Below are positions 1 through 5,997 of a DNA stretch of 5,997 nt, piece after piece. Origin of the DNA: Planctomycetota bacterium (GTDB lineage Bacteria; Planctomycetota; UBA11346). Positions within the stretch are counted from its first letter, which is position 1; each line of letters begins with the position of its first letter. The stretch covers positions 1 to 5,997 of the forward strand of contig JACDEC010000121.1 of the NCBI GenBank assembly GCA_013816645.1. Direction: 5' to 3'. A program made the translations under genes and the position numbers. The notes under the pieces were generated by a model. That model made no database searches, was not told where the DNA came from, and was given only the letters and a program-made list of their open reading frames with translations.

Positions 1-56
1 CCAGAAACGCCGGGGGTGCTGCGCCAATGTCGGCGAGCCGTCACCGATCAGGCTTC

Positions 57-602
57 TCAATCGAACGATCGGATCGTCGCGTCGTCGCGCTGGCGATGGA
101 ACCAAAGCCCGCCCGTCAAGATCGCCAGCGAAGGGATCCAGATCCACAGCATCTCGCTGACCATGACCGCGATCGATCCCGCCGAGAAGAATCCGAGACC
201 GATGTGCGCGACATGCACGGGTTGGGCCGGCAGGAAGTAGCGGGTATCGTCGAACGGGCTGAAGAACGCGACGCCCAGCCCACCGTCGGTGAGCGCATCG
301 AGCAGACCGTGCGACGCGGTCGCCAGGAACAGGTAGACGGCGACCGCAGCCCTGCAGGGCCTCCCGAGGTAGCGCAGCGTCGCCACCAGCGCAAGCAGCG
401 CCGCGAAGAGCAGGGAGTGGGTGAATCCGCGATGCCCCCAGAAATCCGCGTACTGCACGCCGAATGCGAATCCGAGCACGTCGGCATCGGGGACCATGGA
501 GCAGATCGCGCCGAGGATCCACACCTTGCGCGGCAGTACCGTCGGCCTGAACGGCACGCCGATGGCGACCGCGACCACAGCATGGGTGAAGATGGTGGTC
601 AT
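57..602 (-). CDS. YdjM/DUF457-type inner-membrane protein, putative metal-dependent hydrolase
   Basis: A 181-residue protein with an ATG start and a TGA stop. Conserved-looking polar motifs sit among hydrophobic segments: His7 in FTHAVVA, MVPDAD at 36-41, HRGFTHS at 57-63, SHGLLDALT at 97-105 and FSPFDDTRYFLP at 114-125. This series of His and Asp motifs is typical of the YdjM/DUF457 family, annotated as membrane-bound, predicted metal-dependent hydrolases. The substrate of the family is not established, and the metal role is inferred from the motifs. Hydrophobic stretches near residues 24-36, 63-78, 85-98, 129-148 and 150-166 suggest four or five membrane segments. The length is typical of small family members. 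The gene starts 17 bases after the stop of the glycosyltransferase, on the same strand. The gap has only a weak purine run (AAGCGGG) as ribosome binding site, so translational coupling is likely. Family assignment is fairly sure; the biochemical activity is not. Confidence 0.87.
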   Translation of the reverse strand: MTTIFTHAVVAVAIGVPFRPTVLPRKVWILGAICSMVPDADVLGFAFGVQYADFWGHRGFTHSLLFAALLALVATLRYLGRPCRAAVAVYLFLATASHGLLDALTDGGLGVAFFSPFDDTRYFLPAQPVHVAHIGLGFFSAGSIAVMVSEMLWIWIPSLAILTGGLWFHRQRDDATIRSFD

Positions 603-619
603 CGCAATGTGCCCGCTTG

Positions 620-2515
620 CTACGGCTGCTCGTGACCCTCATCGAGCCCGTGCACGGTCTTCTCCCAGTAATGCGGGGCGACCAGCAGCTGCCAGAGTCC
701 CTTCCAGGCCGCGATCGAGATCAGCACCCAGTACAGCGGGCTGATCAACGCGGCCCAGCCCAGACCCTTCTGGTCCTTGCGGCGACCAGCGGCGGCGTTG
801 ACCACCACGAAAGCGACATTGCCGAGCAGCAGGCAGCAGGAGACCACGAAGAACGCCTGGCTGATCACCGACCAGAACGGGTCCTCGCCGGTGCCGTGGT
901 AGGCCATCGGCCAGCTCAGGCGATCGGGCGCGTACAGCTCCTGGCGGGTGGTCAGCAGCTTCCACAGGTCGTAACCCTTGGACAGGTCGATGGAGAGCAG
1001 GGTGAGGTAGACCGCGGTGACCACCCACAGCACGAGATTGAGCGCGGCCAGCGCGGCGACCGCCCACACCGTGAGCAGGAAGCCGAGCGTCGACCACGGA
1101 CCGAGCTTCCAGACCAGTTGCAGCGGCCGGCGGCACCACACGAGATGGGTGACCAGGTAACCTTTGATCCAGCGGCTGCGCTGGCGGATCCAGTTGCCGA
1201 CCCGGCTGTTGGCTTCCTCCCAAGTCGTGCTGTCGAGCACGCGCGTGGTCATGCCGGCGATGCGCAGGCGCACGCCGAGATCGCAGTCCTCGGTGACGTT
1301 GAACGGATCCCAGCCGCCGAGCGAGCGCAAGGGCGCGGTGCGGAAGTGGTTGCTGGTGCCGCCGAGCGGGATCGGCACGCGCATGCGCTCGAGGCCGCCG
1401 AGGTAGCGGCGGAACCACACATTGTACTCCAACGCGAACCAGCGGGTCAGCAGGTTCTGGCGGTGGTTGTGGTAGGCGAGCATGGCCTGCAGGCAGACCA
1501 CGCGTTCGGGTTGGGACGAGAACGCGGCGACCGCCTGCTTGAGCTGGTCCGGCTCGGGACGGTCCTCGGCATCGAAGATCACCAGGTACTCACCGCGCGC
1601 GCGCGCCAGGCCGTGGTTGCAGGCACGCGGCTTGGTCTTGGGCTGTCCGAGCGGCACGATCACCACCTCGGCCCAGTATGGGATGCCCGCGGCCTGCAGC
1701 GCCTGCAGGGTCTCGGGATCATCGGATTCGAGGAGGAACTTCACGTCGAGTTGGTCGCGCGGGTAGTCGAGCTTGTCCAGGCTGGCGAGGATGTTGCGGG
1801 CGACATTGCGCTCGCGGTAGAGCGGGACCAGCACGGTGTAGATCGGCCAACCGCCCACCGGCGCCTGCGGCTCGATCTCGCCGAGGCCGCCGCGGCCACC
1901 GACCACCAGGGCGACGATGCGGAAGGCGATGGCGCCGAGGTAGGCCACGCAGAGCAGGCCGGTGACCACGCTGATGAAGGCCAGGGTGTCGAAGAACAGG
2001 AGGTAGCCCAGGAACACGGTGATGCCCGCGTACCACGGCTCCTGGGTCGCGGGAACCCGGCGTAGGTTGGTCAGCAGCCCGGCGAGGCTGGTCAGCGCGC
2101 AGGCCGCGAGCACGCCGTAGAGCACGCCTTCGGGATTGTTCAACCAGGGATGCAGCGACTGCACGAAGGAATTGCCTTCGCTCGGCGCCACGCGCATCGA
2201 ACTGAACAGCGGCGGGATGTGGTTGCCGAGCAGTCCGCCGATCGCCGACGTCACCACCCCGATCAGCAGCCACAGCCAGGAGATCGTGTGGAAGGCGCAG
2301 GTCGCGAGGTGCTCATCGAGGTAGCGGCGCACCAGCGGATCGCCGCCGTCCTTGCCGGGCTCGATGCGCACGACCTCGCCGGTCTTCGGCTTGCCGAGGA
2401 AGTCGTGGATCGTCGGCTTCACCGCCGCGATCGCCGCGGCGGCGACCTCGGCTGGCGTCGGCGAACGGCCCGAAGGCGGCTGCTTCACGGGATCAACGCG
2501 ACCGTCAGTCTCCAC
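620..2515 (-). CDS. Membrane-embedded family 2 glycosyltransferase (polysaccharide synthase-like)
   Basis: A 631-residue protein starting with GTG and ending in TAG. It probably transfers sugar from a nucleotide sugar on the cytoplasmic side of the inner membrane. About 70 polar residues are followed by hydrophobic segments near 76-96, 131-150 and 161-206. A GT-A catalytic domain (about 223-460) comes next, then further membrane segments near 473-507, 551-574 and 585-612. The catalytic domain carries YTVLVPLYRE (226-235), ESDD (263-266), DAED (315-318, replacing the usual DxD), TEDCDLG (408-414) and QRSRW (445-449). This D, D, TED, QxxRW series is the signature of processive GT2 enzymes such as cellulose and hyaluronan synthases. 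There is no C-terminal PilZ-like extension, and only about 20 residues follow the last membrane segment. A strong GGAAGGA site 5 bases upstream supports the GTG start. The YdjM-type gene follows after 17 bases. The sugar, and whether the product is a polymer, cannot be told from sequence. Confidence 0.93.
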   Translation of the reverse strand: METDGRVDPVKQPPSGRSPTPAEVAAAAIAAVKPTIHDFLGKPKTGEVVRIEPGKDGGDPLVRRYLDEHLATCAFHTISWLWLLIGVVTSAIGGLLGNHIPPLFSSMRVAPSEGNSFVQSLHPWLNNPEGVLYGVLAACALTSLAGLLTNLRRVPATQEPWYAGITVFLGYLLFFDTLAFISVVTGLLCVAYLGAIAFRIVALVVGGRGGLGEIEPQAPVGGWPIYTVLVPLYRERNVARNILASLDKLDYPRDQLDVKFLLESDDPETLQALQAAGIPYWAEVVIVPLGQPKTKPRACNHGLARARGEYLVIFDAEDRPEPDQLKQAVAAFSSQPERVVCLQAMLAYHNHRQNLLTRWFALEYNVWFRRYLGGLERMRVPIPLGGTSNHFRTAPLRSLGGWDPFNVTEDCDLGVRLRIAGMTTRVLDSTTWEEANSRVGNWIRQRSRWIKGYLVTHLVWCRRPLQLVWKLGPWSTLGFLLTVWAVAALAALNLVLWVVTAVYLTLLSIDLSKGYDLWKLLTTRQELYAPDRLSWPMAYHGTGEDPFWSVISQAFFVVSCCLLLGNVAFVVVNAAAGRRKDQKGLGWAALISPLYWVLISIAAWKGLWQLLVAPHYWEKTVHGLDEGHEQP

Positions 2516-2520
2516 CCAAG

Positions 2521-2527
2521 TCCTTCC
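2521..2527 (-). promoter_or_regulatory. Ribosome binding site of the glycosyltransferase gene
   Basis: GGAAGGA on the minus strand, 5 bases before the GTG at 2515. It is the best Shine-Dalgarno match in the window and decides the non-ATG start. Confidence 0.8.
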
Positions 2528-2656
2528 ACTGCTGCTGGTTCCGAGTCGGCCCGCGATCTTTCACCCGGCCCGGGGCCTTGCAAAAGGATAAGCCAGCGTC
2601 CGGGGACGGACGGTGATGCGCCGCGGTCATGATCAACGGTAGAAGGAGGCAAGGGC

Positions 2657-2674
2657 CCCGACTGTGACGTCGGG
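2657..2674 (-). terminator. GC-rich hairpin downstream of tsaE, possible weak terminator
   Basis: A perfect 6-base-pair stem, CCCGAC with GTCGGG, around a 6-base loop, starting about 27 bases after the tsaE stop. On the minus strand no T-run follows it (GCCCTTGCC instead), so it is not a classical intrinsic terminator. It could attenuate read-through or stabilise the 3' end of the tsaE transcript. The rest of the 2516-2701 gap holds no convincing gene. I see a TATCCT -10-like word at 2590-2585 (minus) but no matching -35. Confidence 0.3.
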
Positions 2675-2701
2675 TTTGCACCATCGCCACGGCTCGTCTG
2701 C

Positions 2702-3154
2702 TCACCACGGGCGCGGGAGACCCGTCGTACCCAGCGGGGGCGTGACCGTCGCGCGACGGCCGCCGTCGCCGCTGTGACGCAGGTGCACCCGCCAGCAGGT
2801 CGGCGGGTCGAATGCCGCCGCGACGCGCTCGGCCCACTCGACGATGCCGATCCCACCCTCGGCGAGTTCGCTGAAGCCGAGGCCGCGCAGCTCGCCAACC
2901 CCGGTCAGACGCCAGGCGTCGACGTGGTAGACCGCGATGCGCGCGGGATAGATGTTGAGCAGGGTGAAGGTCGGACTGGCCACCGCCTGGACATCGCCAC
3001 CGAGGCCGGCGACCACCGCGCGCACCAAGGTGGTCTTGCCGGTGCCCAGTTCGCCATCGACCAGGACGATGTCGCCGGTGTCCAGGGCTTGGGCCAAGCG
3101 CGCGCCGAGGGCAGCGGTAGCGGCCGCATCCGTCAAGACGATGGCCGCATCCAT
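2702..3154 (-). CDS. tsaE: tRNA threonylcarbamoyladenosine biosynthesis ATPase TsaE
   Basis: A 150-residue cytoplasmic P-loop ATPase (YjeE family). With TsaB and TsaD it completes N6-threonylcarbamoyladenosine (t6A) at position 37 of tRNAs that read ANN codons; TsaE hydrolyses ATP to drive turnover of the TsaBD complex. The Walker A loop is GELGTGKTT at residues 34-42. It is followed by the family motifs SPTFTL (60-65), YHVDAWRL (76-83, with the acidic Walker B-like residue) and EWAER (106-110). The length matches the family's usual 150-160 residues. I start the gene at the ATG at 3154, giving MDAAIVLTDA. The same frame stays open upstream to an ATG at 3325, but that would add 57 low-complexity, Arg-rich residues and run antisense through the glycine riboswitch. 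No strong Shine-Dalgarno sequence precedes the chosen ATG. The gene diverges from gcvP and lies 186 bases upstream of the glycosyltransferase gene on the same strand. The usual partners tsaB and tsaD are not in the window. Confidence 0.96.
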   Translation of the reverse strand: MDAAIVLTDAAATAALGARLAQALDTGDIVLVDGELGTGKTTLVRAVVAGLGGDVQAVASPTFTLLNIYPARIAVYHVDAWRLTGVGELRGLGFSELAEGGIGIVEWAERVAAAFDPPTCWRVHLRHSGDGGRRATVTPPLGTTGLPRPW

Positions 3155-3264
3155 GCCCGCGATGGTCGCGGTGGCCTCAGCATCGCAACCCCGCGGCGTC
3201 CGAGCAGGGACGGTCCCGGTATTGCCTGCGCCGCCCCGCGACCAGGATCGCCATCGCTGCGATC

Positions 3265-3277
3265 TTTGACAGTCAAA
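3265..3277. promoter_or_regulatory. 13-base palindrome in the divergent tsaE/gcvP control region
   Basis: TTTGAC-A-GTCAAA is a perfect inverted repeat with a one-base centre. It gives TTGACA on the plus strand (3266-3271, the consensus -35 hexamer) and TTGACT on the minus strand. It lies about 20 bases before the first riboswitch aptamer and 111 bases upstream of the tsaE start. At the usual 16-18 base spacing I see no good -10 on either strand (CGGGCG on plus, TGGCGA on minus). It may be an operator, a -35 element used with a GC-rich -10, or chance. The gene-free region 3155-3289 shows nothing else clear. Confidence 0.35.
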
Positions 3278-3289
3278 CGCCGGACGACC

Positions 3290-3478
3290 GGGCGAGGGAG
3301 AAGTCCCAAGCGCTTCGTGGCACACCGCGAAACGAGACGGGATGCCGAAGGAGTAACGCTCTCAGGCCAAAGGACCCCGCCCCGACGGCACCCCTGGAGA
3401 GACTGCCCGCCGCCCCAACCAACAGTTGGGCAGCGTCGCAGCGCCGACGGAGTCACGCTCTCAGGCACGAGGACAGGG
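3290..3478 (+). promoter_or_regulatory. Tandem glycine riboswitch (two gcvT-type aptamers) in the gcvP leader
   Basis: Two aptamers in series show the hallmark core words of glycine riboswitches. Aptamer I (about 3290-3382) has P1 GGGCG (3290-3294) with CGCCC (3378-3382) and P2 GGGAG (3296-3300) with CTCTC (3359-3363). Its P3 is GTCCC (3303-3307) with GGGAT (3339-3343), topped by a hairpin 3314-3320/3325-3331. The core is GCCGAAGGAG at 3344 and CTCTCAGG at 3359, then CCAAAGGAC. A linker with the usual GACG leads to aptamer II (about 3392-3478). There P1 is CCCT (3392-3395) with AGGG (3475-3478), and P2 is GAGAG (3397-3401) with CTCTC (3458-3462). The P3 arm holds the hairpin CCCAAC/GTTGGG (3414-3419/3425-3430), and the core is GCCGACGGAG at 3443 and CTCTCAGG at 3458. 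The downstream gene is gcvP, the classic target: glycine binding normally switches on the glycine cleavage genes. Aptamer II departs from consensus at several adenines. Confidence 0.95.
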
Positions 3479-3480
3479 TC

Positions 3481-3533
3481 GCATGCACGCCAGCCCGGGG
3501 CGTGCGCGCGTCCTTCGTCCGGGCCGGAGCTCC
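3481..3533 (+). promoter_or_regulatory. Probable expression platform of the riboswitch
   Basis: Between aptamer II and the gcvP start lies a 7-base-pair hairpin, GCACGCC (3485-3491) with GGCGTGC (3499-3505). No T-run follows it, so it does not look like an intrinsic terminator; control at translation is more likely. GTCCT at 3510-3514 can pair with AGGAC at 3470-3474, the conserved 3' segment of aptamer II, forming a helix exclusive with the folded aptamer. The Shine-Dalgarno word lies inside the self-complementary GGAGCTCC (3526-3533). These pairings were found by eye and are untested. Confidence 0.45.
3526..3529 (+). promoter_or_regulatory. Ribosome binding site of gcvP
   Basis: GGAG, 7 bases before the GTG at 3537. 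It supports GTG as the start over the in-frame ATG at 3483, whose best upstream match (GAGG at 3469-3472) lies within aptamer II. Confidence 0.65.
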
Positions 3534-3536
3534 ACC

Positions 3537-5997
<2,461 letters not shown>

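Noticed and set aside
1..56. Search for a terminator or another gene end after the YdjM-type gene.
   Set aside because: Only a CGGC-GA-GCCG repeat with a loop too short to fold (31-40) is present, with no T-run and no coding signal.
617..2065. A 482-codon open frame on the plus strand, opposite the glycosyltransferase gene.
   Set aside because: It is antisense to a gene with clear catalytic motifs, is rich in Gln/Arg/Ala/His as expected of a shadow frame in high-GC DNA, and shows no recognisable domain.
2505..2630. A 41-codon minus-strand reading frame from an ATG at about 2630, in the tsaE-glycosyltransferase gap.
   Set aside because: It has no ribosome binding site and no recognisable motif, and it overlaps the glycosyltransferase start in another frame.
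3155..3325. An upstream extension of tsaE to an ATG at 3325.
   Set aside because: The extra 57 residues match no part of the TsaE family and would overlap the first riboswitch aptamer in antisense.
3483..3536. ATG at 3483 as the start of gcvP.
   Set aside because: It is in frame and not excluded, but it adds Arg/Pro-rich residues beyond the normal family N-terminus, lies at the edge of the platform hairpin, and has a poorer ribosome binding site than the GTG at 3537.

Overview
High-GC bacterial DNA carrying four protein genes and one regulatory RNA. The single-chain glycine decarboxylase (P1 and P2 halves fused) with a tandem glycine riboswitch directly in front of it, together with the GC-rich codon use, fits a high-GC proteobacterium, most likely a gammaproteobacterium of the Xanthomonadales type. 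That placement is inference; no rRNA or other marker gene is present.

Layout. The left half reads leftwards (minus strand) in the order tsaE (3154-2702), a membrane-embedded family 2 glycosyltransferase (2515-620) and a small YdjM/DUF457-type inner-membrane protein (602-57). The last two are only 17 bases apart and are probably co-transcribed. tsaE lies 186 bases upstream of the glycosyltransferase, with a GC-rich hairpin in the gap, so its membership of the same operon is uncertain. The right half reads rightwards: a two-aptamer glycine riboswitch (about 3290-3478), a short expression platform, then gcvP from a GTG at 3537. gcvP runs off the right edge with 820 codons visible, about 86% of a normal protein.

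Biology. The riboswitch and gcvP form one unit: glycine binding by the leader RNA is expected to raise production of the P-protein of the glycine cleavage system. TsaE is the ATPase needed for the t6A modification of tRNA. The glycosyltransferase has the D, D, TED, QxxRW set of membrane polysaccharide synthases, and its partner is a membrane protein rich in conserved His and Asp. Together they suggest an uncharacterised envelope or exopolysaccharide function; their substrate cannot be read from sequence.

I see no mobile element, CRISPR array, tRNA or rRNA. The most notable signals are the second riboswitch aptamer, which departs from the conserved core at several adenines, a possible switching helix just after it, a perfect 13-base palindrome in the divergent gcvP/tsaE control region, and the undescribed glycosyltransferase/YdjM-type pair. 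I found no clearly new biological system.
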